From: Bradyrhizobium sp. 4
GTDB lineage: Bacteria; Pseudomonadota; Alphaproteobacteria; Rhizobiales; Xanthobacteraceae
Reading direction: 5' to 3'
Assembly (NCBI RefSeq): GCF_023100905.1
Contig: NZ_CP064686.1
Coordinates: 3,968,001-4,032,000, forward strand
DNA length: 64,000 nucleotides
Shown in pieces: positions 19,365 through 28,332 of the stretch. The position numbers and the translations under genes are program-made. Within the stretch, counting starts at the first letter, position 1. Every line of letters begins with the position of its first letter. A model generated the notes under the pieces. The model did no database searches. It had not been told where the DNA came from and was given only the letters and a program-made list of their open reading frames with translations.

Positions 19365-20678
19365 TCAGTCTGGGAAGGCGAGCTTGGGCAAGAACATCAC
19401 GATCTGCGGATATTCCGTGATGATGAACACGGCCGCGAGCAGCAGGACAAAGAACGGGAACGCCGCCCGCGCAACGGTGAAAGTGTCGCGCCCGCTCATG
19501 TTCTGGAGCACGAACAGATTGAAACCGACCGGCGGCGTGATCTGCGCCATCTCGACGTGGATGATGAGATAGACCCCGAACCAGACCAGGTCGAGACCGG
19601 CCTGCCTGACCATCGGCAGCACGATCACGGCGGTCAGGACGATCATTGAGATGCCGTCGATCAGGCATCCCAGGATGATGTACATGATACTCAGATACAG
19701 CGCGAGCATGCCCGGCGTGAGCTGCTGGCCCTGGACCCAGGTGGCAAGCGCCGCCGGAATGCCCGTATAGGCCATCGCTGCGGTCGTGTAGGCTGCGCCC
19801 GCCAGGATCAGCATGATCATGCAGGTCAGGCGCGTCGCGCTCATGATGCTTTCGAGGAAGTTCTTGCGCGTGAGCGTGCGGCTCCACCACGCCAGCAGCA
19901 GCGCGCCCGAAACGCCCCAGGCGGCGCATTCCGTCGCCGTCGCAAAGCCGAGCACGAGCGAGAGGAAGACCGCCAGGATCAGCAACAGGCAGGGCGCAAG
20001 CCTGGCCGACTCCCGCAGCTTCTGGCGGAACGGCATCGGGGGATCGCGCGGCGGAATCTTCTTCGGGTTCAGCAGCGACCAGATGATGATGTAGCCGGAA
20101 TAGAGCACCATCACGAGCACGCCGGGCAGGAAGCCGCCGAGGAACACCTGAAGCACGGAGACATTCGCCGTGACCGCATAGACCACCATCGGGATCGACG
20201 GCGGGATCAGCAGGCCGAGCGTACCGGAGCCCGCGAGCGAGCCGAGGCTAAGGCTCTTGTCGTAACCACGCTTGTCCAGTTCGGGCAGCGCGATCTTCCC
20301 GATGGTCGCACAGGTCGCCGCCGACGAGCCCGACACCGCCGCGAAGATGCCGCAGCCGATCACGTTGACATGAGTGAGACGCCCCGGCAGCCACTGAACC
20401 CAGGGCGACAGGCCTCGAAACATTTCCTCGGATAATTTGGTGCGGAAGAGGATCTCGCCCATCCAGATGAACAGCGGCAGCGCGGCCAGCGTCCATGACG
20501 AGCTTGCGCTCCATGTCGTGGTCGCAAGCACCGAGCCGAGCGGCAGGCTGGTGGTCAGCGCCATCGCCACGAAGCCGACGAGCCCCAGCGAAACCGCGAT
20601 CCAGATGCCACTTCCCAGCAGCACGATCATGACGCCGAGCAGAATGAACGACAGTTCAATCATGCCGAGATTGGCCAT
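19365..20678 (-). CDS. dctM: TRAP transporter large permease (DctM)
   Basis: Large membrane subunit of about 437 residues with roughly twelve hydrophobic segments. Family signatures are ALPLFIWMGEILFRT, AVSGSSAATCATIGKIALPEL and GLLIPPSIPMVVYAV in the first half and AQITPPVGFNLFVLQN in the second. It works with the neighbouring DctQ and DctP to import an organic acid with sodium. The ATG at 20678 has GGAGG six bases upstream; a TTG two codons earlier is less likely. Gene order on the minus strand is dctQ, dctM, dctP. Confidence 0.88.
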   Translation of the reverse strand: MANLGMIELSFILLGVMIVLLGSGIWIAVSLGLVGFVAMALTTSLPLGSVLATTTWSASSSWTLAALPLFIWMGEILFRTKLSEEMFRGLSPWVQWLPGRLTHVNVIGCGIFAAVSGSSAATCATIGKIALPELDKRGYDKSLSLGSLAGSGTLGLLIPPSIPMVVYAVTANVSVLQVFLGGFLPGVLVMVLYSGYIIIWSLLNPKKIPPRDPPMPFRQKLRESARLAPCLLLILAVFLSLVLGFATATECAAWGVSGALLLAWWSRTLTRKNFLESIMSATRLTCMIMLILAGAAYTTAAMAYTGIPAALATWVQGQQLTPGMLALYLSIMYIILGCLIDGISMIVLTAVIVLPMVRQAGLDLVWFGVYLIIHVEMAQITPPVGFNLFVLQNMSGRDTFTVARAAFPFFVLLLAAVFIITEYPQIVMFLPKLAFPD

Positions 20679-20680
20679 CG

Positions 20681-21319
20681 TCAACCTCCGCCGCCCTGTG
20701 AGATCCGCTCGATGAATTCGTCCGGGGTCTCGTCCGGTGAGCCCTTCTCGTAGCTCGGCCGGTTGCCGCTGACGACACTGACCATTTCATCAATGAGCGC
20801 GATCGAGAGGATCACGAGTCCGCCGGAAAACCCGAGCTGCGGAATCCAGAGCGGAAGCGCGACGACGCCCTGCGCCACGTCGTTGAAGCGCCAGGAATCG
20901 TAGGTCATCTGCACGGCATGCCGGGTGAAATAGAGGATGAAAGCGGCGGCAATACCGAGGGCCACGACCTCCGCTACCTGCTTGGAGCGCCCATGCAGAC
21001 GCTCCAGCAGCAGGCCGACCCGGATCATCTCGCCGCGCTTGAAGGTGTGAGCGAGGCCGAGGAATGCCATCGCCGCCATGCACCAGGAGGCGAAATCATC
21101 GCCGGCGGGAATGTTGACCGCAAACTGGCGCCCGATCGACATGATCATCATGATTGCAAAGATCGCAACCATGAAGGCGCCGGCGGCGTAGCCCGCACCG
21201 AGATAAAGGAGATCCAGCGCGCGTCGCACCGGTCCCCGGCTCGTGACATCGTCCCCTGCCAACGCGATCCCCATCCTCACACGAGGCGATTCAGAAGTCC
21301 CGGCGATCGTACGTCGCAC
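20681..21319 (-). CDS. dctQ: TRAP transporter small permease (DctQ)
   Basis: Small membrane subunit, 212 residues, four hydrophobic helices spanning about residues 42-180. Family residues are visible in the second helix region (DDFASWCMAAMAFLGLAHTFKRGEMIRV). The C-terminal 35 residues are charged and glycine-ended. The start is GTG 21319 with AGGA upstream; an ATG at 21274 is an alternative. The stop lies two bases before the dctM start, so the two are probably translationally coupled. Confidence 0.82.
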   Translation of the reverse strand: MRRTIAGTSESPRVRMGIALAGDDVTSRGPVRRALDLLYLGAGYAAGAFMVAIFAIMMIMSIGRQFAVNIPAGDDFASWCMAAMAFLGLAHTFKRGEMIRVGLLLERLHGRSKQVAEVVALGIAAAFILYFTRHAVQMTYDSWRFNDVAQGVVALPLWIPQLGFSGGLVILSIALIDEMVSVVSGNRPSYEKGSPDETPDEFIERISQGGGG

Positions 21320-21439
21320 GCCGGTCCTGCATGGATATCGCCTCTGCCCAGCGCCCTGTCTTTCAGACGTTAGATCAACATGATGGGGCTAGCGCAAGCA
21401 AGCAGTATGCCGGCTCTCGCCGAAATTTCCACCGCAGGT

Positions 21440-22237
21440 TCAGCGGGTCTCCAGCCGCAGCCCATCATACGCGGGCACCACGCCCGCCGGCAGCGACTGC
21501 CGGATCACCTCATAATCGACGTCGGCCGTCATATTGGTGATGACGGCGCGCTTCGGCTTGAAGCGCTCGATCCAGGACAACGCGTCGTTGATGCTGAAAT
21601 GACTGACATGGCTGGTGTAGCGGAGGCCATCGACGATCCAGAGATCCAGATTTTCCAGTGCGCCCCAGCTCTCGCGCGGGATGTCGTTGAGGTCGGGTGT
21701 GTAGGCGGCATCGCCGATGCGATAGCCCAGCGCGGGAATGTTGCCGTGCTGCACCAGGAAGGCGGTCATCGTCACCGCGCCACCCTTTCCCTGGATGGTC
21801 TGGCTTTCGCCGGCCTCGATCGACTGCGCCGTCAGGATCGGCGGATAGTCGCTGCCCGCCGGCGAGACGAAGCAATAGGAAAACCGCGACATGATGTCGT
21901 TCGCGGTCGTCTGATTGAGATAGGTCGGAATCCGCCGGCGCATGTGCATCACGACCGAACGCAGATCGTCCATGCCGTGGGTCTGATCGGCGTGCTCGTG
22001 GGTCAGGAACACTGCATCGATGTGGTCGACATTGGTCGAGAGCAATTGCTCGCGCAGGTCCGGCGAGGTGTCGATCACGATACGCGTGGTGCCCTCGTCC
22101 GATGTCTGCTCGACCAGCAGCGAACAGCGGCGACGGCGGTTCTTGGGATTGGTGGGATCGCAGGCACCCCAGCCGAGTGCCGGGCGCGGCACGCCGGCGG
22201 AGGAGCCGCAGCCCAGGATCGTCAGCGTCAGCGTCAT
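21440..22237 (-). CDS. MBL-fold hydrolase, PhnP/cyclic phosphodiesterase-like
   Basis: Metallo-beta-lactamase fold enzyme of 265 residues. The metal-binding motif THEHADQTHG is at 79-88 (His80, His82, Asp84, His87), with further ligands in VQHGN and TSHVSH. The N-terminal LGCGSSAGVPRP block with following Cys residues is typical of the PhnP group, phosphodiesterases acting on cyclic phosphates. It lies 13 bp after tatD on the minus strand, at the end of the metG cluster, a common alphaproteobacterial arrangement. Its physiological substrate here is unknown. Confidence 0.83.
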   Translation of the reverse strand: MTLTLTILGCGSSAGVPRPALGWGACDPTNPKNRRRRCSLLVEQTSDEGTTRIVIDTSPDLREQLLSTNVDHIDAVFLTHEHADQTHGMDDLRSVVMHMRRRIPTYLNQTTANDIMSRFSYCFVSPAGSDYPPILTAQSIEAGESQTIQGKGGAVTMTAFLVQHGNIPALGYRIGDAAYTPDLNDIPRESWGALENLDLWIVDGLRYTSHVSHFSINDALSWIERFKPKRAVITNMTADVDYEVIRQSLPAGVVPAYDGLRLETR

Positions 22238-22250
22238 GCGGCTCCCAGTT

Positions 22251-23027
22251 CTAAGCTTTCACCCTGGAGAACAGGCGAAAGAAGTTTTCGCTTGTCTGGC
22301 GCGAGATCTCGTCAAACGACACGCCGCGTGTTTCGGCGAGCACTTTTGCGACCTCGACCACATAGGCCGGTTCGTTGCGCTTGCCCCGGAACTTGCCGGG
22401 CGCAAGGTAGGGCGAGTCTGTTTCAACCAAAATGCGGTCGGACGGCAGTTCGGCCGCAAGCGCGCGCAGGGCCTCGGACTTCTTGAAGGTCAGGATGCCC
22501 GTGAAGCCGATATAGAGCCCGAGCGAGACCGCCTTCAGCGCCAGCTCGCGCCCGCCGGTGTAACAATGCAACACGGCGCGAAACGATCCTTTTGCCGTCT
22601 CCTCTTCTAGGATACGGCCGCAATCCTGGTCCGCCTCGCGGGTGTGGATTACCAGCGGCAAGCCGGTGGCGCGGGCGGCAGCGATGTGGGCACGAAAGCC
22701 CCTCGCCTGCGCCTCCGGCGAGCCGTTGTCGTAGAAATAGTCGAGCCCGGCTTCGCCGAGCGCGACGACCTTGGGGTGCTGCGTCAGCGCAATCAGCTCG
22801 TCCGGCGCGATGCCGTCTTCCTCATCGGCGTTATGCGGATGGGTGCCGACCGAGCAATAGACGTCGTCATAGCGCTCGGCGATAGACAAAAGCTGGTTCA
22901 GCTTTTTCACCCGAGTCGAAATGGTGACCATGCGGCCGATGCCGGCCGCTCGCGCCCGCGACACGATCCCGTCGAGATCCTCCGCAAAATCCGGAAAATC
23001 CAGGTGGCAGTGGCTGTCGACCAGCAT
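22251..23027 (-). CDS. tatD: TatD-family metal-dependent hydrolase
   Basis: TIM-barrel metallohydrolase of 258 residues, related to TatD/YcfH DNases acting on 3' ends of DNA. Metal ligands are visible in DSHCHLD (His6, His8), GEAGLDYFYD (Glu), VIHTREAD (His), LHCYTG (His) and VETDSPYLAP (Asp). The ATG at 23027 gives the canonical start MLVDSHCH; a longer opening to 23120 reads only the shadow of metG. It sits 13 bp downstream of metG and 13 bp before the MBL gene, so it is part of one transcription unit. Confidence 0.9.
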   Translation of the reverse strand: MLVDSHCHLDFPDFAEDLDGIVSRARAAGIGRMVTISTRVKKLNQLLSIAERYDDVYCSVGTHPHNADEEDGIAPDELIALTQHPKVVALGEAGLDYFYDNGSPEAQARGFRAHIAAARATGLPLVIHTREADQDCGRILEEETAKGSFRAVLHCYTGGRELALKAVSLGLYIGFTGILTFKKSEALRALAAELPSDRILVETDSPYLAPGKFRGKRNEPAYVVEVAKVLAETRGVSFDEISRQTSENFFRLFSRVKA

Positions 23028-23040
23028 GGTGCGAACGCCT

Positions 23041-25077
23041 TTAGGCTGCCGGCTCGATGTAGCGCGGGAAGGCCGGCGTCGGCGCGGGCAGCGTCGTACC
23101 GGGCGCGATGCGCGTTGCACCGCCGAGCGCGGCGAAGTTGCGCTCCCCTTCGGGGATCCCGAGGCTGTTCAGCAGCAATCCCGAGGCCGTCGGCATCGCC
23201 GGCTGGGCCAGGATCGCGATCTGGCGCACGACTTCGGCGGTGACGTAGAGCACCGTCCTCTGCCTGACTGGATCGGTCTTGGCGAGCGCCCACGGCGCTT
23301 CGCCCGCGAAATAGCGGTTGGCTTCCGCGACCACGGCCCATACGGCGTTGAGCCAGTGATGGATTTGCTGCGTCGCCATCGCTTCGCGGGACGCCGCGAG
23401 CATGCCGTCAGCCTGTGACAGGATCGCCTTGTCGTTGTCGCTGAATTCGCCGGGCTCCGGGAGTACGCCGCCGAGCTGCTTAGCGATCATCGACAGCGAG
23501 CGCTGCGCGAGGTTGCCGAGATCGTTGGCGAGATCGGCATTGATGCGCGCGACGATGGCCTCGTGATTGTAGTTGCCGTCCTGGCCGAACGGCACTTCGC
23601 GCAGAAAGAAATAGCGCATCTGGTCGACGCCGTACTGGTCGGCGAGGTTGAAGGGATCGACCACGTTGCCGACCGACTTCGACATCTTCTCGCCCCTGCT
23701 GAACAGGAAGCCGTGGGCATAGACCCGCTTCGGTAGTGGGATCCCGGCCGACAGCAGGAACGCCGGCCAGTACACCGCATGGAAGCGGATGATGTCCTTG
23801 CCGATGATGTGCACGTCGGCAGGCCAATAACGCCAGTTTTTGTCGCTCTCGTCGGGGAAGCCGACGCCGGTAATGTAGTTGGTGAGCGCGTCGACCCAGA
23901 CATACATCACGTGCTCTTCGTCACCGGGCACCTTGACGCCCCAATCGAACGTCGTGCGCGAGATCGAGAGATCGCGCAGGCCGCCCTTGACGAAGCTCAC
24001 CACCTCGTTCTTGCGGGAGTCGGGGCCGATGAAATTGGGCTGCGTCTCGTAGAGCTTGAGCAGCCTGTCCTGATAGGCCGACAGGCGGAAGAAATAGCTC
24101 TTCTCCTCGACCCATTCGACCGGCGTTCCCTGCGGCCCGAGCCGCACCCCGTCGTCGTTCAGGCGCGTCTCGTCCTCGGCGTAATAGGCTTCGTCACGCA
24201 CGGAGTACCAGCCGGCATAAATGTCGGCATAGATGTCCCCGTTCGCTTCCATGCGTCGCCAGATCTCTTGGCTGGAGCGATGATGCTGCTCCTCGGTGGT
24301 GCGGATGAAACGGTCGAACGACACGTTGAGGCGCTCGTCCATCTGCTTGAAACGGCCGGCATTGCGGGCCGCGAGCTCCGAGACGGACATTTTTTCGCTG
24401 GCCGCGGTCTGAACCATCTTCTGGCCGTGCTCGTCGGTGCCGGTCAGGAAGAACACGTCCTTGCCGTCGAGTCGTGCGAACCGCGCCAACGTATCGGTCG
24501 CGATTGCCTCATAGGCGTGGCCGATGTGAGGACTGCCATTGGGATAGGCGATCGCAGTCGTGATGTAGAAGACGTTGTCGCGCGCGGGGACGGTCACCGG
24601 CGTGGTGGCCTGCGGCGTGGCGACGGACTTCGGTGCGCGCGGAGCCTTGGGCTTCGATACATCGGGCTTCACAACTTTCGGCGGCGTGGGGACTGGAGCG
24701 GGTCCGGCGGCCACGGCGGGCGCAGCCACCCTCGTCGTCTTGGCTATCATCTTCGCCGGGGCCTTGTTTTTCGCCGAAGCCTTATTTTTTGCCGAAGTCT
24801 CGTTCTTCGCCGAAGCCTTGGCTGGCTTTTTGGTCGCTGTCTTCACCGTCTTCTTGGCAACGACCTGCTTCTTCGCTGCCTTCTTTGCCGTCTTCGCGGC
24901 GCTCTTCTTCCCGGTTTTTTTGGCAGCCGTCTTTTTGGTCTTCGTGGCTTTCTTGACCTTCTTGGCAGCTTTGCGCGCGAGCGCCTTCACGGGCTTCTTC
25001 GCGGATTTCTTGACGGCCTTCGTGGCGGCCTTCTTGCTGCTCTTGCCCTTAGCGGTTTTCTTAGCTCGCGCTGCCAC
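23041..25077 (-). CDS. metG: Methionyl-tRNA synthetase with Lys/Ala-rich N-terminal extension
   Basis: Charges tRNA-Met with methionine. The class I core begins near residue 169 (NVFYITTAIAYPNG) with PHIGHAYEA and, further on, GEKMSKSVGN; the anticodon-binding helices follow, and there is no C-terminal Trbp111 domain. Core length is about 510, as expected for the short bacterial type. Ahead of it lie about 165 residues made mostly of Lys, Ala, Thr and Pro (AAKKTGKK-type repeats), resembling a histone H1 tail. The GTG start at 25077 has AAGGA seven bases upstream, which supports translation of the whole extension. Confidence 0.92.
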   Translation of the reverse strand: MAARAKKTAKGKSSKKAATKAVKKSAKKPVKALARKAAKKVKKATKTKKTAAKKTGKKSAAKTAKKAAKKQVVAKKTVKTATKKPAKASAKNETSAKNKASAKNKAPAKMIAKTTRVAAPAVAAGPAPVPTPPKVVKPDVSKPKAPRAPKSVATPQATTPVTVPARDNVFYITTAIAYPNGSPHIGHAYEAIATDTLARFARLDGKDVFFLTGTDEHGQKMVQTAASEKMSVSELAARNAGRFKQMDERLNVSFDRFIRTTEEQHHRSSQEIWRRMEANGDIYADIYAGWYSVRDEAYYAEDETRLNDDGVRLGPQGTPVEWVEEKSYFFRLSAYQDRLLKLYETQPNFIGPDSRKNEVVSFVKGGLRDLSISRTTFDWGVKVPGDEEHVMYVWVDALTNYITGVGFPDESDKNWRYWPADVHIIGKDIIRFHAVYWPAFLLSAGIPLPKRVYAHGFLFSRGEKMSKSVGNVVDPFNLADQYGVDQMRYFFLREVPFGQDGNYNHEAIVARINADLANDLGNLAQRSLSMIAKQLGGVLPEPGEFSDNDKAILSQADGMLAASREAMATQQIHHWLNAVWAVVAEANRYFAGEAPWALAKTDPVRQRTVLYVTAEVVRQIAILAQPAMPTASGLLLNSLGIPEGERNFAALGGATRIAPGTTLPAPTPAFPRYIEPAA

Positions 25078-25138
25078 GACGAATTCCTTTACCGGCTTCT
25101 CGAAATTTGGAAACGAACCTGCGTTAGTTTATTGTCTT

Positions 25139-25187
25139 GAGCATGATCCCATTGGAAAACCGCTGCACAGTTTTCCGGATCATGCTC
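25139..25187. repeat. Palindromic intergenic repeat (rhizobial REP-like hairpin)
   Basis: Perfect 11-bp arms GAGCATGATCC (25139-25149) and GGATCATGCTC (25177-25187) enclose 27 bases including GGAAAACCGCTGCACAG. This form is familiar as a bradyrhizobial interspersed palindrome. It lies between holB and metG and touches the holB stop codon, so it may act as a processing signal or weak terminator between the two. Confidence 0.7.
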
Positions 25188-26233
25188 TAGCGCGTTGCGT
25201 CCGCCAGCCAGCCGAACACCGAGAAAACCAAGGGCTTTCGCTCCAGATTGTAGGTTTCGGTGTCGCGCGCGGCGCGGACGATCTTTTCCCATACCTCAGC
25301 TAGGCGCGCAAGGCGCGGCAGGTTCTGGTTGGCATTGGCCTCGTCGGCGTGCAGGCGTTCCGCGATCCAGCGATCGATGCCGTCGATGAAGGCGGCAAGC
25401 GCAACGCGGTCGCTCGTGCCGAGCGATTCGCCGAGCGTGTGCAATTCGCGCGGATCGACCTGCGGCAGTCGCGCCAGCAGCGCGGCCGTACGTTGCTGGA
25501 GCTTCAGGGCGTCACCGCCGAGCAGCGTCAGCCCCCGCGCGACGCTGCCCTCGGACGCCTCCGCCGCCTCGCGCAACGCCGGATCATTCGGGTCGAGATC
25601 GGCCGCGGTGGCGGCTGCTCCAATCACGTCGTCAATTGCGAGCGCGCGCAGGCGCAGCTTGCGGCAGCGCGACTGAATTGTGGCGAGCACGCGCGCCGGC
25701 GCGTGGCTCACCAGCAGGAACAGCGATTGCTGCGGCGGCTCCTCGAGAATTTTCAGCAGCGCGTTGGCGGCATTTGGATTGAGCTCGTCGACGGTATCGA
25801 CGATGCAGACGCGCCAGCCTTCGGCCGCCGCGGTCGAGCCGAAGAAACCGATCGTCTCGCGCGTCTCGTCCACGGTGATTACCGTGCGCATCACGCCGCG
25901 ATCGTTGGCGGTGCGCTCCAGCGTCAACAGGCCCCCATGCGAGCTCGCCGCAACCTGCCGCGCCACGGCGTCATCAGGATTGATGGCGAGATCCTCGGCG
26001 CGCTGCACCGAAAGCGCCAGCGGCTGGCCGTGAGCGAGCACGAAGCGAGCCATCCGATAGGCCAGCGTCGCCTTGCCGATGCCTTGCGGCCCGCCAATCA
26101 GCCAGGCATGCGGGATGCGCCCGCTGCGATAGGCGGCGAGCAGCGCGGTCTCGGCCTCGCGATGGCCGAACAGAACGCTCGTCTCGCGCGGATGAGAAAT
26201 GGCGGTTTCGCGCTCGGTCTGACGCGGGCTCAT
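25187..26233 (-). CDS. holB: DNA polymerase III delta-prime subunit
   Basis: Clamp-loader subunit, 348 residues, AAA+ fold. The degenerate P-loop GGPQGIGKAT has Ala where ATP-binding members have Ser/Thr, and the SRC motif (TIQSRCRKL) that triggers gamma-subunit ATPase is present. The sensor region NALLKILEEPP is typical of DnaX/HolB. It overlaps the end of tmk by four bases (ATGA type), the usual tmk-holB coupling. The C-terminal collar domain ends in GWLADATR. Confidence 0.9.
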   Translation of the reverse strand: MSPRQTERETAISHPRETSVLFGHREAETALLAAYRSGRIPHAWLIGGPQGIGKATLAYRMARFVLAHGQPLALSVQRAEDLAINPDDAVARQVAASSHGGLLTLERTANDRGVMRTVITVDETRETIGFFGSTAAAEGWRVCIVDTVDELNPNAANALLKILEEPPQQSLFLLVSHAPARVLATIQSRCRKLRLRALAIDDVIGAAATAADLDPNDPALREAAEASEGSVARGLTLLGGDALKLQQRTAALLARLPQVDPRELHTLGESLGTSDRVALAAFIDGIDRWIAERLHADEANANQNLPRLARLAEVWEKIVRAARDTETYNLERKPLVFSVFGWLADATR

Positions 26234-26916
26234 ATGGACACCACCGATGCCGGCGTCGGAAGCAGGCGATCACGCAACGCGGTCCAGATGCGTCCGGCAA
26301 CCGTATCAGGGTCGGAATTGGCGTCGATCAGCACGCAGCGCGCAGGATCGTCCGCTGCGATCTTGCGATAGGCCTCGCGCAGACCTTGATGGAAACCGAG
26401 CTTCTCGGCCTCGAACCTGTCCGGCGTGCCGCTGCCGCGGCGTGCGGCCGCGCGCTGCAAGCCGATCTCGACCGGCAGATCAAGGATGATGGTGAGGTCC
26501 GGCTTGAGATCTCCGATCGTGACCCGCTCCATCGCGTTGATCAGCGCCGCCGGTACCCGGCCGAGGCTGCCCTGATAGGCCCGCGTCGAGTCGGCGAAGC
26601 GGTCGCACAGCACCCAGGTGCCCTGGTTGAGCGCGGGCTGGATCACGGTGCGGACATGGTCGTCGCGCGCGGCCGCGAACAGCAACGTCTCGGCCTCGGG
26701 TCCGAGCAGTTTGCCCATGCCTGACAGCACCAGATGCCGCATGATCTCGGCGCCCGGCGAGCCGCCCGGCTCGCGCGTGACGAGGATGCGCATCCTGGCT
26801 GCCTTGAGACGATCGGCGAGCTTCTTGATCTGGGTCGACTTGCCAGTGCCCTCGCCGCCTTCAAAGGTGACGAAACGCCCGCGTCCGGACGGCCACTTTA
26901 CCGCACTTTCACTCAT
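26230..26916 (-). CDS. tmk: Thymidylate kinase
   Basis: Phosphorylates dTMP to dTDP. The 228 residues carry the P-loop FEGGEGTGKST near residue 20, the DR(H/Y)-type motif in LCDRFADSTRAYQG, and a Lys/Arg-rich LID region (QRAAARRGSGTPDRFE). The Arg outside the P-loop and the basic LID suggest a type II enzyme. Its start is two bases from the stop of the carboxypeptidase gene and its stop overlaps holB, so the three form one operon. Confidence 0.92.
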   Translation of the reverse strand: MSESAVKWPSGRGRFVTFEGGEGTGKSTQIKKLADRLKAARMRILVTREPGGSPGAEIMRHLVLSGMGKLLGPEAETLLFAAARDDHVRTVIQPALNQGTWVLCDRFADSTRAYQGSLGRVPAALINAMERVTIGDLKPDLTIILDLPVEIGLQRAAARRGSGTPDRFEAEKLGFHQGLREAYRKIAADDPARCVLIDANSDPDTVAGRIWTALRDRLLPTPASVVSI

Positions 26917-26918
26917 GA

Positions 26919-28181
26919 TCAGAGCTTCTCGGCGCCCGCACGGAACATGCCGATCACGAGCTCGCTGGCGCCGTCGATCGCGCGGCGCACGGTCGAGCCA
27001 GTGCCGATCGCGTCTGCAGCATAGACCGGCGTCTCCACCGCGATGTTGCCGCTGCGCCAGACCCTGACCAGCCCGACCTTCTGCCCGGCCTCGACCGGCG
27101 CGCGCACCGGGCCGCTATAGACGACGCGCGCGATCAGCTTGTCGCTGCCGTTCTTGTGCACCATCACTTTCACGGGCGTCTTGGCGACCAGTTTCACCGA
27201 ACGGCTCTCGCCGCCGAACACCTTGGCGTAGCCGACGGGCTGATCGGCCGCGATCAGGGTGCGGGTCTCGAAATTGCGAAAACCCCATTCCAGCATCTTC
27301 TTGGCTTCGGTGGCGCGATCTTCGGGGTCTTCCAGCCCGTTGACGACGACGATCAGCCGCGTGCCGTTCTGCACGGCCGAGCCGACCATGCCGTAGCCGC
27401 CTTCCTTGGTGTAGCCGGTCTTCAGACCGTCGGCGCCTTCCATGGAATTGAGCAACGGATTGCGGTTGGGCTGGCGGATCTTGTTCCAGGTGTATTCCTT
27501 CTCGCCGAACAGTTTATAGAATTCGGGGAAATCGAGAATGATGTGCCGGGCGAGGATGCCGAGCTCGCGCACCGTCATCTTGTTGGCGGGGTCGGGCAAG
27601 CCGTTGGAATTGCCGAAGGTCGACTTCGTCAGGCCAAGCTCGCGGGCGCGCTTGGTCATGAAGTCGGCGGCGAAAATCCGCTCGTTGCCCGCCATGGCTT
27701 CGGCGAGCGCAATGCAGGCGTCGTTGCCGCTCTGGATGATCGCCCCGTGCAGGAGATCGTCGACGGTGACCTTGCTGTTGATCGCGGCGAACATGGTCGA
27801 GCCGCCGGAGGGCGCGCCGCCCCGGCGCCAGGCGTTCTCACTGATCCGGTATTCGTCGGTCAGCTTGATGTCGCCCTTCTTGATGGCGTTGAAGACGACC
27901 TCGGCGGTCATCAGCTTCATCATGCTCGAGGGCGCACGCAGTTCGTCGGCGTTCTTCTCGAACAGCACGCTGCCGCTGGACGCCTCGATCAGGATCGCGG
28001 TCGGGGCGTCGCCGTCGAAGCCGGCATCATCTGTTTTCTTGGCGCCCTGAACGCTCTGGTTGGCGGCGTAGAGCGCCCCGCCCCAGCCGATGGCCGCCAC
28101 CACAGCCGTCGCGATCAGCCCGCGCGCCAGCGCTCCGGCGATGAACCGGGTGCGCCCCAACGAGGAAAGATGAAATTCCAT
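26919..28181 (-). CDS. D-alanyl-D-alanine carboxypeptidase (PBP5/6 type)
   Basis: Penicillin-binding protein that trims the terminal D-Ala from peptidoglycan pentapeptides in the periplasm. It has an N-terminal membrane anchor or signal (IATAVVAAIGWGGALYAAN), then the SxxK motif SMMK (nucleophile Ser86), SGN in IIQSGNDA and KTG in GLKTGYTKEGG. The C-terminal beta-rich domain after about residue 300 and a final amphipathic helix (ELVIGMFRAGAEKL) fit the family. Length 420 is usual. The ATG at 28181 is preferred over a TTG two codons earlier. It heads the tmk-holB-metG series. Confidence 0.9.
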   Translation of the reverse strand: MEFHLSSLGRTRFIAGALARGLIATAVVAAIGWGGALYAANQSVQGAKKTDDAGFDGDAPTAILIEASSGSVLFEKNADELRAPSSMMKLMTAEVVFNAIKKGDIKLTDEYRISENAWRRGGAPSGGSTMFAAINSKVTVDDLLHGAIIQSGNDACIALAEAMAGNERIFAADFMTKRARELGLTKSTFGNSNGLPDPANKMTVRELGILARHIILDFPEFYKLFGEKEYTWNKIRQPNRNPLLNSMEGADGLKTGYTKEGGYGMVGSAVQNGTRLIVVVNGLEDPEDRATEAKKMLEWGFRNFETRTLIAADQPVGYAKVFGGESRSVKLVAKTPVKVMVHKNGSDKLIARVVYSGPVRAPVEAGQKVGLVRVWRSGNIAVETPVYAADAIGTGSTVRRAIDGASELVIGMFRAGAEKL

Positions 28182-28332
28182 GGCCAAGCCCTGAGAGCGG
28201 CGTTCTAACAGTTGGAGCGGGTGCGAACAACACGGGGTGGCCGCTTGTCCCGAGATTGCACGATTCTCGTCCCGCCCCTATCGTGGCACCTCAGATTTTC
28301 TGACCAAACCCCTGAAACAAGGCGGAAAAGCG

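Noticed and set aside
23779..25140. Long plus-strand frame opposite metG
   Set aside because: It is a shadow of the metG frame; composition is Arg/Leu/Gly-rich with no domain, while metG is unmistakable.
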